DNA of 9,302 nucleotides from Bacteroidota bacterium (GCA_947462425.1 CANHPI010000084.1:1-9302); one strand, 5' to 3'; shown: positions 1-6,721, numbered from the stretch's first letter. The notes: generated by a model not told the origin, from the letters alone. Made by a program: numbers and translations.

Positions 1-302
1 ACTGTTTTAGCTAAGTGTAAAGGTTTGCCATTATCTAAACTTTCTGCTAAAGCTAAATCATGTAACTGATCTTCAATTAAAGAAGCAATTTTTAATAGAT
101 ATTTAGAACGGGTTTCTTTAGGAGTAACACTCCAAGTTTTAAATGCTTCTTTAGCAGCAGCAATAGCCTTTTCAGCGTCACGCTCATCGCTATCAGGAAT
201 TAAAGAATAAACAATCCCGCGCGAAGGATCGTAATTTTCGATATGCTGGTTTGAGATTGGATCTACCAACTCACCATTAATGTAATTTTTAAGTTTGAAC
301 AT
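1..302 (-). CDS. Aldehyde dehydrogenase, N-terminal part (cut by window edge)
   Basis: NAD(P)-dependent aldehyde dehydrogenase, which oxidises an aldehyde to a carboxylate in the cytoplasm. Only the first 100 codons are in the window. The visible part starts MFKLKNYINGELVDP and continues with an NYDPSRGIVYSLIPDS segment, an AEKAIAAAKEAFKTW helix and an ESLDNGKPL stretch. This is the usual N-terminal order of the ALDH superfamily (NYINGE, P-x-TG-like, A-x-x-AF-x-x-W, E-x-x-D-x-GK). The wording resembles the ALDH8/2-aminomuconate or 2-hydroxymuconate semialdehyde dehydrogenase branch, but the catalytic Cys and Glu lie outside the window, so the substrate is not assigned. A second in-frame ATG six bases upstream (306-308) would add Met-Thr. 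The gene lies 64 bases downstream of dltA on the same strand. A promoter-like element in between suggests it need not belong to the dlt operon. Confidence 0.93.
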   Translation of the reverse strand, partial: MFKLKNYINGELVDPISNQHIENYDPSRGIVYSLIPDSDERDAEKAIAAAKEAFKTWSVTPKETRSKYLLKIASLIEDQLHDLALAESLDNGKPLHLAKT

Positions 303-350
303 GGTCATAAATAGGACACTAATTTAAGTAAATAGCGCCAATTTTTTAAC

Positions 351-358
351 CAAAATTA
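351..358 (-). promoter_or_regulatory. Possible Bacteroidota -7 promoter element for the aldehyde dehydrogenase
   Basis: On the minus strand the bases read TAATTTTG, a full match to the TAnnTTTG -7 element of Bacteroidota sigma-ABfr-type promoters. It lies just after the dltA stop codon and about 50 bases before the aldehyde dehydrogenase start. No TTG -33 element is seen at the usual spacing, which would fall inside the end of dltA. The match alone is weak evidence in AT-rich DNA. Confidence 0.35.
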
Positions 359-366
359 GATTAAAC

Positions 367-1869
367 TTAGTTTGTATTCATATACAGTTCTAAAAGAGCC
401 TTTTTGTCTGTTTTATAGTTTGAATTTAGAGGAAACTCCTGTAAAGAAATAAATTCAGAAGGAATCATGTAGGTAGGTAAATCCAATAGTAAATAGGATT
501 TTAAGATAGCGTTATAGTCTTGTGCTTCCAATGCTGAAGAAATGCTTACAAAAGATATTATTTTTTTTGTTGTGCCTCCGGATGTTAAAGGAATTACGGT
601 TGCATTTTTAACTTCAGGATGTGTGAGAAGTTTATTGCTAATTTCTTCTAATTCTATTCGGTAGCCGTTTAATTTAACTTGATTATCATTACGACCTAAA
701 TAAAATATTAAATCGTTTTTTATATAACCAACATCTCCTGTTTTATAAATCCTTTTTCCATCTTGGTTGATAAAAGCTTGTTGTGTTTTTTCTTCATCAT
801 TAAAATATCCTATCGATAAATTAGTGCCAATTAATCCTAATTCTCCAATACCTGTTTCGGCATCTTTATTTAAAATTATAATTTCACTATTTGGTTTACA
901 ATAGCCTATTGGTAAAGATTTAGCGTGTTCTTTTAAAATATCATCAGTAATTTCAATATAGGTTACAACAATAGTTGCTTCAGTTGGACCAAATGCATTA
1001 ATTACTTTTGAATGAGGAAACAATTGTTTTACTTTTTTTACTGAACTAGCAGGAAGCTCCTCTCCCATAAAAATAAACTGTTGAAGATGAGGGTAATTTT
1101 GTTCGCTAAACTCGGGCATTGAAATGTACATTTTTATAAATGCCGGTGTACAAACAATTGTTGTTGCTTCGTTTTGTTTTAAACGTTCTAAAAATAAATT
1201 CCCACTTTTTAAGATAGCATAATCATTTAAAACCACCTTACTGCCATAAGCAAAAGCACCAATAAAATCGCATAATGAAACATCAAAACTAAATGGAGCC
1301 TGATTCATAAACACCGTTTTTTTGTTAATGCCTGGCCATGTGACATACCATTCAATAAAATTATTTAAAGCAGATGCCGTTATTTGTACTCCTTTTGGAA
1401 CGCCTGTGCTACCTGAGGTAAATAAAATATAACGTATAGGATCATTGTTATTTTTTAACATTGAAAAATCAGATGATGCGTTATTTTTAATAACACTTAA
1501 ATCTTTTAAAATCTGAATGTCAAAGAGGATTTCACAGGTTTTTGAAGAACAGTTTATTAGGACTTTGCTTTGAGTTTGCTCTTGAATATTTTTTATTCGT
1601 CCCATTGGCATAATAGCATCAATAGGGATATATGGAATGTTAAGTGACATTAAGGTAATCATCACTACCGGAAATAAGGCTTCCTTTTCGCCATAAATAC
1701 ATACAGGATGCCCAGCAGGGATTTCAAGATTAATTATTAAATCTTTTATTTTTTGATGCAATTCATATACTTCCTTTTCTGATAAAGTGCAATCAGTACC
1801 TACAATAAACGGATTGTTTGATAATTGTGAAGTTTCTGTAAATTGATTTTTATGAAAGTCAAAAAGCAT
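367..1869 (-). CDS. dltA: DltA-like amino acid:carrier protein ligase (adenylation enzyme)
   Basis: Stand-alone adenylation enzyme, 500 aa, the size of DltA. It should activate an amino acid (D-alanine in characterised DltA) with ATP and load it on the phosphopantetheine arm of DltC in the cytoplasm. Visible motifs are the P-loop LFTSGSTGVPKG (about residues 149-160), FSFD with Asp196 at the amino-group-binding position, FGPTEA (293-298), YKTGD (375-379), GRNDNQVKLNGYRIE (392-406) and the C-terminal lysine in NYKTDKKAL (Lys486). Residue 268, in FIFMGEELP, is Met. Gram-positive DltA has FLFCGEVLP there, with the Cys linked to D- over L-alanine selectivity, so the cargo may differ. The start at 1869 (MLFDFHKNQ) is preferred: it lies 13 bases after the dltB stop and fits DltA N-termini. 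The upstream ATG at 1917 would add 16 unconserved residues overlapping dltB. It is the last gene of the dlt cluster. Confidence 0.9.
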   Translation of the reverse strand: MLFDFHKNQFTETSQLSNNPFIVGTDCTLSEKEVYELHQKIKDLIINLEIPAGHPVCIYGEKEALFPVVMITLMSLNIPYIPIDAIMPMGRIKNIQEQTQSKVLINCSSKTCEILFDIQILKDLSVIKNNASSDFSMLKNNNDPIRYILFTSGSTGVPKGVQITASALNNFIEWYVTWPGINKKTVFMNQAPFSFDVSLCDFIGAFAYGSKVVLNDYAILKSGNLFLERLKQNEATTIVCTPAFIKMYISMPEFSEQNYPHLQQFIFMGEELPASSVKKVKQLFPHSKVINAFGPTEATIVVTYIEITDDILKEHAKSLPIGYCKPNSEIIILNKDAETGIGELGLIGTNLSIGYFNDEEKTQQAFINQDGKRIYKTGDVGYIKNDLIFYLGRNDNQVKLNGYRIELEEISNKLLTHPEVKNATVIPLTSGGTTKKIISFVSISSALEAQDYNAILKSYLLLDLPTYMIPSEFISLQEFPLNSNYKTDKKALLELYMNTN

Positions 1870-1882
1870 AATTATAAATACA

Positions 1883-3004
1883 TTATTGATATCTGCCACT
1901 AAATATATACAAGGCAATACATACTAAATTAAACATAATAAATATAGAAATATAGTGTATCATTTTTGGATTTAGATTGCCAAATACAACATCTTTATCT
2001 TTCTTACGGCATTGTATGGTGTATGTATTATGTGTAATGCTATATATACCATAAATAATACCGCTCCAAATAAAATTAGGTTCAAAACCATTCCATATTC
2101 CCATAACAAACAACGTGAAAAATATGGCGATGTTTTGTTTAGTGATGGGATTTTTTTTGAGTTTTTGAAACTGATTAAGCCATTTATAAAATGGTTTAAA
2201 AAAATAATCTCCTAACCAACTGGTTAATGAAGCATGCCATCTTTGCCAAAAATCAGGGGGATTAATGGCTTTAAATGGTTCTTTAAAATTGAGCGGAAGA
2301 CTTATTCCTACTAAGTTACCCATGCCAATAGCCATAGAAGAATATCCTGCAAAATCAAAAAACAGAAATAATGTATAGGCATAAATATCACTCGCGCGTT
2401 GCAAAGTTGTAAACTCTATGGATGAGTCCAATAACCAATATCTCGAAATTAATTCGGCAATTATAAATTTATAAAAAACACCTTTTATTAATTCATTAAA
2501 TCCAGTTAAAGTAAGGTCTAAATTCATTTGAGAATAGCCCTGTAAAGAATTTGTTGTAAAACGTTTGTATCTATCTAACGGACCAATATAAAACGATGGA
2601 ATAAAAAATAAGAAGTTGAAAAAATGAATAAGATTTAAGGGTTCGTTTTTTGTGTAATCAATACAAACCTGAATAGCTCTGAAGGTTACAAAAGATAACC
2701 CTGCAAAATAAATAAACGAAGGGTTTATATGTATTTTAATTAAAACCATTGGTATGGCTATTAATATTACTGATATTAAGCGATGATTAATGCGCTCGGA
2801 TATATATCTAATAAAAAAATAGGTGTAAGCTACAAAACCTAAAGCCGCCCAAGTGTATTTAAAATAAAACAGAATGTAAATTAAAGTTAGAACGCCAGTA
2901 ATTATGTGGTAATGTTTTTTATTTGTTACGATACCAAATAGCCATATAGCAACTATATAAAATAAAGCGAACAGAAAAAAATCTATGTCGGTAAATGGTA
3001 ACAT
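1883..3004 (-). CDS. dltB: DltB-like MBOAT membrane acyltransferase
   Basis: Polytopic inner-membrane protein of the MBOAT family, 373 aa, slightly shorter than typical DltB (about 400). In the Gram-positive pathway it takes D-alanine from DltC on the cytoplasmic side and passes it to DltX at the outer face. Family signatures are visible: N-terminus MLPFTDIDFF, GPLDRYKRF (141-149), FFDFAGYSSMAIG (215-227), and NPPDFWQRWHASLTSWLGDY (248-267) carrying the first conserved His (His257). The second signature, normally W-H-G with the catalytic His (His336 of Streptococcus thermophilus DltB, 47 residues after the first His), reads GIWNGF here, with Asn305 48 residues after His257. The codon is AAT, one base from a His codon. 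The N-terminal and GPLDRYKRF motifs favour DltB over AlgI-type MBOATs. The start lies 2 bases after the dltX stop, suggesting coupled translation. Confidence 0.92.
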   Translation of the reverse strand: MLPFTDIDFFLFALFYIVAIWLFGIVTNKKHYHIITGVLTLIYILFYFKYTWAALGFVAYTYFFIRYISERINHRLISVILIAIPMVLIKIHINPSFIYFAGLSFVTFRAIQVCIDYTKNEPLNLIHFFNFLFFIPSFYIGPLDRYKRFTTNSLQGYSQMNLDLTLTGFNELIKGVFYKFIIAELISRYWLLDSSIEFTTLQRASDIYAYTLFLFFDFAGYSSMAIGMGNLVGISLPLNFKEPFKAINPPDFWQRWHASLTSWLGDYFFKPFYKWLNQFQKLKKNPITKQNIAIFFTLFVMGIWNGFEPNFIWSGIIYGIYSITHNTYTIQCRKKDKDVVFGNLNPKMIHYISIFIMFNLVCIALYIFSGRYQ

Positions 3005-3006
3005 AT

Positions 3007-3165
3007 TTAAAATTGAGCATACACAAACGAAAAATCGGTGTGTGGTATATTTTTTAAAGTTTTATTGTTATAGTTGTATAATATAAAACCAAATACACCA
3101 ATGCAAGTGTAAATGATTGTGTTTTTGAAAAACGTTAACAAATTGTTTTTAGTTGTTTCAGTCAT
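3007..3165 (-). CDS. dltX: DltX-like microprotein (52 aa, single membrane segment, C-terminal FVYAQF)
   Basis: Short gene filling the apparent gap between dltD and dltB. It encodes 52 residues: a polar lysine-containing start (residues 1-15), one hydrophobic segment (about 16-31, NTIIYTCIGVFGFILYNY region), a short polar stretch, and a C-terminus ending FSFVYAQF at the stop. Gram-positive DltX is also about 50 aa with one membrane helix and a terminal F-x-Y-x-x-F-type motif. Its tyrosine is the acyl acceptor between DltB and DltD. Here Phe47, Tyr49 and Phe52 match that pattern. The start overlaps the end of dltD by 8 bases (ATGACTGA holds both the start and the dltD stop), and the stop lies 2 bases before dltB, as expected of a translated, coupled gene. 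Topology (N-terminus in, C-terminus in the periplasm) and function are inferred from the family. The reading frame and motif are seen directly. Confidence 0.85.
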   Translation of the reverse strand: MTETTKNNLLTFFKNTIIYTCIGVFGFILYNYNNKTLKNIPHTDFSFVYAQF

Positions 3166-4375
3166 GATAGTTATCTAAAATAAATTTATCAATTTGGTAC
3201 CAGCCAATGTTATAAGGATGCATAATGTCTTCTAAAACACCTTCTTCATAGTTTATCAAATTAGGAGAAAACAGATCTAGTACTTTTAAATTGTTACTCG
3301 TTAATTCTTGCTTGATGGCGTTAATCGTTGGCGCTAAAACTTCTAAATTTTCGTGAGCCTTCGTATTTAAGGGCATAATTACAAATAAAGGTTTGCAGTT
3401 GTTGGCTTTTAAAAAATGGAGGAGTGCTAAAAAATCGTTGTATTCTGTATTGTTTTTCGCTTCAACAGCATACAGCTTTTTTTTAGGTTTATTTTTTAAC
3501 CACGAATCATAATAGCTATTTTCTACAGCAATAGTATTATTGTTACTTATTTTTTTAAACTCTTGTTTCGCTTCTATTTTTAAGGAGTCCCAATTAATAT
3601 TTTGGTTATAAAAATGATAGGGATAAGAAGAGTGTTTTGATAGTTCATTGAGAATGAGTTGTTGCGAAGTAAGATAAACATCAGATGCTTCTTGAATTTT
3701 GATTTCATAATTATCAAGAGCCACAAATGGATAATTGAAAAAGTTATTCAGAAATTTTGGATTATGATTTTTACTCATAAGTCTCATTACAGCATCAGGT
3801 TTACTAATTTTATCATAATTAATATAGATGTAGTTTTGAATGTACTGCTTTGTTTTTAAATCAATAGACGTGTCTTTATAAATTTGATATAAATAATTTG
3901 GAGGGCAAAATTCAAAAAATGATTTAAGAGAAGTTCCTTTACAATATTGTTTTTCAAACCAACCTGGAGATAAAATAATAGTAATTTTTGAATCTTTTAA
4001 TAACGACTTATTTGCACTTAATGTTGTTAGAATAGCAAAACTTTGAAATCCTGCATGACCAATAGAAAAGAAGCGATCGGTTTTTTGGTTTTTGTTGAAA
4101 AAATTACCAGCCAAGCCATCTAAATGCGATGATGTTAATTCAGAGGAACCAAATAATACCGGTACACTTTTTTTTAGGGCAATTGAAAAAGCTATTTGAT
4201 TATTTAAATTATCAATGTGAAATACATCAATGCCACGTGTCTGTTGAATTGTTTTTGCAGAGACGCTATAGTTTATAGTATTAGCTTTAATAAATTTTCC
4301 AACAACAACATAGGTTATAGCTGATGCAATCAGAATAGGGAGAATTTGGAATAAAGCTATTTTCTTAAAAAGCAT
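3158..4375 (-). CDS. dltD: DltD-like SGNH-type acyl transferase/esterase
   Basis: Membrane-anchored protein of 405 aa with one N-terminal transmembrane helix (about residues 8-27) and a periplasmic SGNH-hydrolase-like domain. In Gram-positives DltD makes the last transfer, from DltX to teichoic acid. Visible motifs are VLFGSSEL (73-80) with the nucleophile expected at Ser78, GHAGFQS (106-112, matching the G-x-AG-x-QS block), IILSPGWFEK (133-142), FVIMPLN (331-337) and the C-terminal D-x-x-H pair Asp383/His386 in EDIMHPYNIGW. The Ser-Asp-His set is therefore intact. The start at 4375 lies 5 bases after the dltC stop, and the end overlaps dltX by 8 bases. The acceptor in a Gram-negative cell is unknown. 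The protein could deacylate as well as transfer, but the context favours transfer. Confidence 0.92.
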   Translation of the reverse strand: MLFKKIALFQILPILIASAITYVVVGKFIKANTINYSVSAKTIQQTRGIDVFHIDNLNNQIAFSIALKKSVPVLFGSSELTSSHLDGLAGNFFNKNQKTDRFFSIGHAGFQSFAILTTLSANKSLLKDSKITIILSPGWFEKQYCKGTSLKSFFEFCPPNYLYQIYKDTSIDLKTKQYIQNYIYINYDKISKPDAVMRLMSKNHNPKFLNNFFNYPFVALDNYEIKIQEASDVYLTSQQLILNELSKHSSYPYHFYNQNINWDSLKIEAKQEFKKISNNNTIAVENSYYDSWLKNKPKKKLYAVEAKNNTEYNDFLALLHFLKANNCKPLFVIMPLNTKAHENLEVLAPTINAIKQELTSNNLKVLDLFSPNLINYEEGVLEDIMHPYNIGWYQIDKFILDNYHD

Positions 4376-4380
4376 TTATA

Positions 4381-4605
4381 TTATTCTGATTTACGTTTAA
4401 TATATTTTTCAATCAGTTCAGGAGTACTAAAGTTTTCTAATACAATTTCATTAAAGGGGATAGAAATGTTGAACTCATCTTCTAAAGTAGTTGCTAAGTC
4501 TACTACTAAAATAGATGTTAATATACCTGACTGAAATAACTCATCGGTATTAGATACTTTTTTAAAAGCAACTTCTTTAATTTTTTCTTTAATAGTTTCA
4601 ATCAT
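4381..4605 (-). CDS. dltC: DltC-like acyl/aminoacyl carrier protein
   Basis: Small acidic carrier protein, 74 aa (DltC is usually 76-80), expected to carry the amino acid as a thioester on 4'-phosphopantetheine for DltA and DltB in the cytoplasm. The carrier helix motif reads DELFQSGILTSILVVDL (21-37), with the attachment serine at Ser31. The residue before it is Thr rather than the Asp of the usual DSL/DSM motif. The rest follows the fold: an N-terminal helix (MIETIKEKIKEV), the central helix after Ser31, an acidic EDEFNISIP segment and a closing PELIEKYIKR helix. It is the first gene of the cluster, 5 bases before dltD. The canonical Gram-positive order is dltXABCD, so placing the carrier first is a rearrangement. 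No clear promoter is seen upstream. Confidence 0.88.
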   Translation of the reverse strand: MIETIKEKIKEVAFKKVSNTDELFQSGILTSILVVDLATTLEDEFNISIPFNEIVLENFSTPELIEKYIKRKSE

Positions 4606-4995
4606 AACGTTATTAAGTGGTTACCCTATTTGGGTGCGTTTCATTGTGAAATTAAGATGTAAATATATCTAAAAGAATTTTCATATCATGAATATTTTCC
4701 TAATTTTATAAGTGACTTAATTTATTTTATATTGGCATTAAAACCGCCCTCTTAAATTAATCGATATGCGTTTCTGTTCTTACATAAATGTTATTAAAAG
4801 TCTTAAATTTAATTATTATCATGATTCTAAATCTCAATATTAAATACATTCAATTATTATTTCAAAAGTGAATTGCTATCTAATTTTTAGAAAAAATATT
4901 ACAATTGATTGAATATAATGTAAGACCTATTAGTAAAGAATGAGGTTCCTTTTTATTTTTATTAATTATGTCTACATTAGCATATATATATTTTT
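4606..4995. other. Divergent intergenic region between dltC and the envelope paralog pair
   Basis: This 390-base, very AT-rich stretch separates divergent transcription units and should hold the promoters of both. I found no exact TAnnTTTG element in either direction; near-matches exist but are expected by chance at this composition. Short dyads lie on the dltC side: TTTCA-ttg-TGAAA (4639-4651, about 34 bases before the dltC start), TTCAT-atc-ATGAA (4680-4692) and TAAGTGACTTA (4709-4719). The longest ATG frame noticed (from 4766, 26 codons) has no recognisable features. No RNA gene or mobile element is evident. Confidence 0.6.
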
Positions 4996-5856
4996 ATGAG
5001 ACTAAAAATCTTGATTGTTTTTATTTGCTTGATTGGATGCAATATCCTGCATGGTCAAGATTTTATATATACGGTCAATAGTCAAAAAATTGAAGCAAAC
5101 ATCAAAGAGATTTCAGAGGAAGGCGTTAGTTATAAAAATTATAATGACACCGATACAAATAGCTCGGCATTTTTTATAAATAAAAAAAGTATAGTGCTCA
5201 TTAAATTTAATAATGGAGTTACCAAAATATTTAATCATAATCCTAACGAGCTACAAAATGAAGAAAGAAATTTATTAGGAAGCGATGAGAAAAATAAAAA
5301 AGGAGTTGATATGTATTTCGTGAACAAAAACTTACTGTCAATAAATGCCCTAGCATTAGCAAATGGTGATTTTACATTAATGTATGATCGCGAAATAGTA
5401 AACAATAAGCTTCAATTATCGTTTTTAGGAGGTTACAACTTTAATACAAGAATGGGTGCATTAAACTTATATATAAGCGATTCGAAAGATAAAGCTAAAA
5501 AATTATTTGATGCTGGCGCAGGGCTTAATTACCTTATCGACAATACTATCAGTAATAGAATAAACTATTTTGTAGGATTTTTAGGTAAATATATGGTCTA
5601 CAATTATCAGCAATTAGTAGATACTACTAATAATCAAAAAAAATATCAACCCGCAAAAGCAAACCAAATTTCATTAATGCTCACTAATGGTTTTTTATTT
5701 CGCATTTCACCAAATGTTAATGTCAAAATATTTTGTTCCATTGGCAAGTCAATCAATTCTGTAACGTTAGATAAAATAAATGATAAAGGAGAAAAAATTG
5801 ATTATTCTAACTTTCCAAAAATGTATTTAGGATATTGTTTTGGATATCGATTTTAA
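4996..5856 (+). CDS. Secreted envelope protein with N-terminal beta-rich repeat and barrel-like C-terminus (paralog 1)
   Basis: I do not recognise a named gene. The 286-aa protein starts with an export signal (residues 1-21, MRLKILIVFICLIGCNILHG). The signal contains LIGC, which could act as a lipobox at Cys15, but cleavage after Gly20 or Gln21 is equally plausible. Residues about 22-80 form a beta-rich module: Q-K-I-E-A-N-I-x-E-I, then VSYKNY, then KKSIVLIKFNNGVTKIF. Such modules are common at the start of Bacteroidota envelope proteins. After a charged linker (85-105) the rest shows alternating polar and hydrophobic strands with many Gly and aromatic residues and ends YCFGYRF, an aromatic terminus typical of outer-membrane barrels. 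The same architecture is repeated in the next gene, 4 bases downstream. An outer-membrane or periplasmic location is inferred; the function is unknown. Confidence 0.85.
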   Translation: MRLKILIVFICLIGCNILHGQDFIYTVNSQKIEANIKEISEEGVSYKNYNDTDTNSSAFFINKKSIVLIKFNNGVTKIFNHNPNELQNEERNLLGSDEKNKKGVDMYFVNKNLLSINALALANGDFTLMYDREIVNNKLQLSFLGGYNFNTRMGALNLYISDSKDKAKKLFDAGAGLNYLIDNTISNRINYFVGFLGKYMVYNYQQLVDTTNNQKKYQPAKANQISLMLTNGFLFRISPNVNVKIFCSIGKSINSVTLDKINDKGEKIDYSNFPKMYLGYCFGYRF

Positions 5857-5860
5857 AAAC

Positions 5861-6706
5861 ATGAGGTCAATCATTGTTATTATAATATTAGTAGTTAGTT
5901 ATAAGATTTCTTATGCTCAGGATAACCTTTTTTTAAGAAATGACAGTATTATTAATTGCAAAATAGTTTCCATATTTGGTTCAACAATCAACTATAAACT
6001 CCTTAATCAAAAAGAACTACTTAGGATTCCTAAATCGAAAGTAATTCTAGTCGAATATCAAAACGGTAAGATTTATTTTTTTAGTTCAGGAATAGATGAG
6101 GAAGAGACAGATTCTCTCCCATATATTGAAACGGACGCTGCACGAAAAGCCCGTGAGTTGGAAGAATTCAAAAATAAGGAATTAACCTACCCAAATAATT
6201 TCGTCGGATTTTACCCAACTCAATTGCTTCTTGGTCGTTTTACAATGTCTTATGAAAGATTATTTTCTAATAAATCAATTGGAGTAAATGTGCCTTTAAG
6301 TATCACGTTTAATCCAGGAAATGCTCTCCGTTTTATGGCTACTGGTTCTACTTCTTCAAGCAATACTAATACAACAAGTAGTAATAATGAGCCACCACCT
6401 TCAGGCATTGGCTTTATTGGAGGTTTAGATATAAACTATTATTATGATTTAGAACCTGAAACAAAATATTATTTTGGACCTCGAATCCGTTATGGTACAG
6501 ATATCTTATTAGGTTCGATTGAAGGAATGACTTTTCAAATTCAAAATGGAATAATGCTCACAAGTGGAAAAAACTTTGCAACCAACGTTGGATTTGGAGT
6601 AGGATTTTTTAAGCTTTCAGCAAAATATGCCAATTTTCCTGGTTATAGTTCAAAACAAGTTTATCCGTGGATGTCTATCACTTGGAGAACTTGCTATAGA
6701 TTTTAA
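5861..6706 (+). CDS. Secreted envelope protein, tandem paralog 2 with barrel-like C-terminus
   Basis: 281-aa protein that matches its upstream neighbour in layout. It has a signal peptide ending SYAQ (about residues 1-20) and an N-terminal beta-rich module with SIINCKIVSIFGSTINYK and KSKVILVEYQNGKIYFF, which lines up with the paralog's QKIEANIKEI, VSYK and KSIVLIKFNNGVTKIF. An acidic linker follows (EEEETDS-like to KARELEEFKNK). The C-terminal domain carries FTMSYERLF (paralog: FTLMYDREI) and ends TWRTCYRF. It differs in a Ser/Thr/Asn-rich stretch at about residues 160-180 (GSTSSSNTNTTSSNNEPPPS), probably an exposed loop. The start at 5861 is chosen because it opens directly on the signal peptide and lies 4 bases after the previous stop; the ATG at 5840 would add seven polar residues. 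The two genes are probably co-transcribed and arose by tandem duplication. The function is unknown. Confidence 0.86.
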   Translation: MRSIIVIIILVVSYKISYAQDNLFLRNDSIINCKIVSIFGSTINYKLLNQKELLRIPKSKVILVEYQNGKIYFFSSGIDEEETDSLPYIETDAARKARELEEFKNKELTYPNNFVGFYPTQLLLGRFTMSYERLFSNKSIGVNVPLSITFNPGNALRFMATGSTSSSNTNTTSSNNEPPPSGIGFIGGLDINYYYDLEPETKYYFGPRIRYGTDILLGSIEGMTFQIQNGIMLTSGKNFATNVGFGVGFFKLSAKYANFPGYSSKQVYPWMSITWRTCYRF

Positions 6707-6721
6707 AGTTTATAGCGAGTT
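6688..6721. terminator. Hairpin spanning the overlapping stops of two convergent genes
   Basis: AACTTGCTATAGATT and AGTTTATAGCGAGTT pair as a 15-bp stem with three G-T pairs and a TTAA loop. Positions 6688-6702 pair with 6707-6721. The loop holds both stop codons (plus-strand TAA 6704-6706, minus-strand TAA 6703-6705). There is no intergenic space, so this is the only candidate for stopping transcription of both units. A U-tract after the stem is lacking in both directions, so intrinsic termination is uncertain. Pairing is seen directly; function is inferred. Confidence 0.5.

Noticed and set aside
1870..1917. N-terminal extension of DltA from the ATG at 1917
   Set aside because: It would overlap the dltB end by 35 bases and adds 16 residues outside the conserved region; the ATG at 1869 fits the spacing and the family length.
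2012..2215. 67-codon plus-strand open frame
   Set aside because: It lies wholly inside dltB on the opposite strand; the translation has no domain or signal features, and dltB motifs are clear in this stretch.
3659..3859. 66-codon plus-strand open frame
   Set aside because: It lies inside dltD on the opposite strand and is low-complexity, Ile/Phe-rich; it is a shadow of the real gene.
4766..4846. 26-codon plus-strand frame in the dltC upstream region
   Set aside because: No hydrophobic segment, motif or neighbour spacing supports it; it is compatible with chance.
5840..5860. Earlier ATG for the second envelope paralog
   Set aside because: It would put seven polar residues before the signal peptide and overlap the previous gene; the ATG at 5861 starts directly at the signal peptide.
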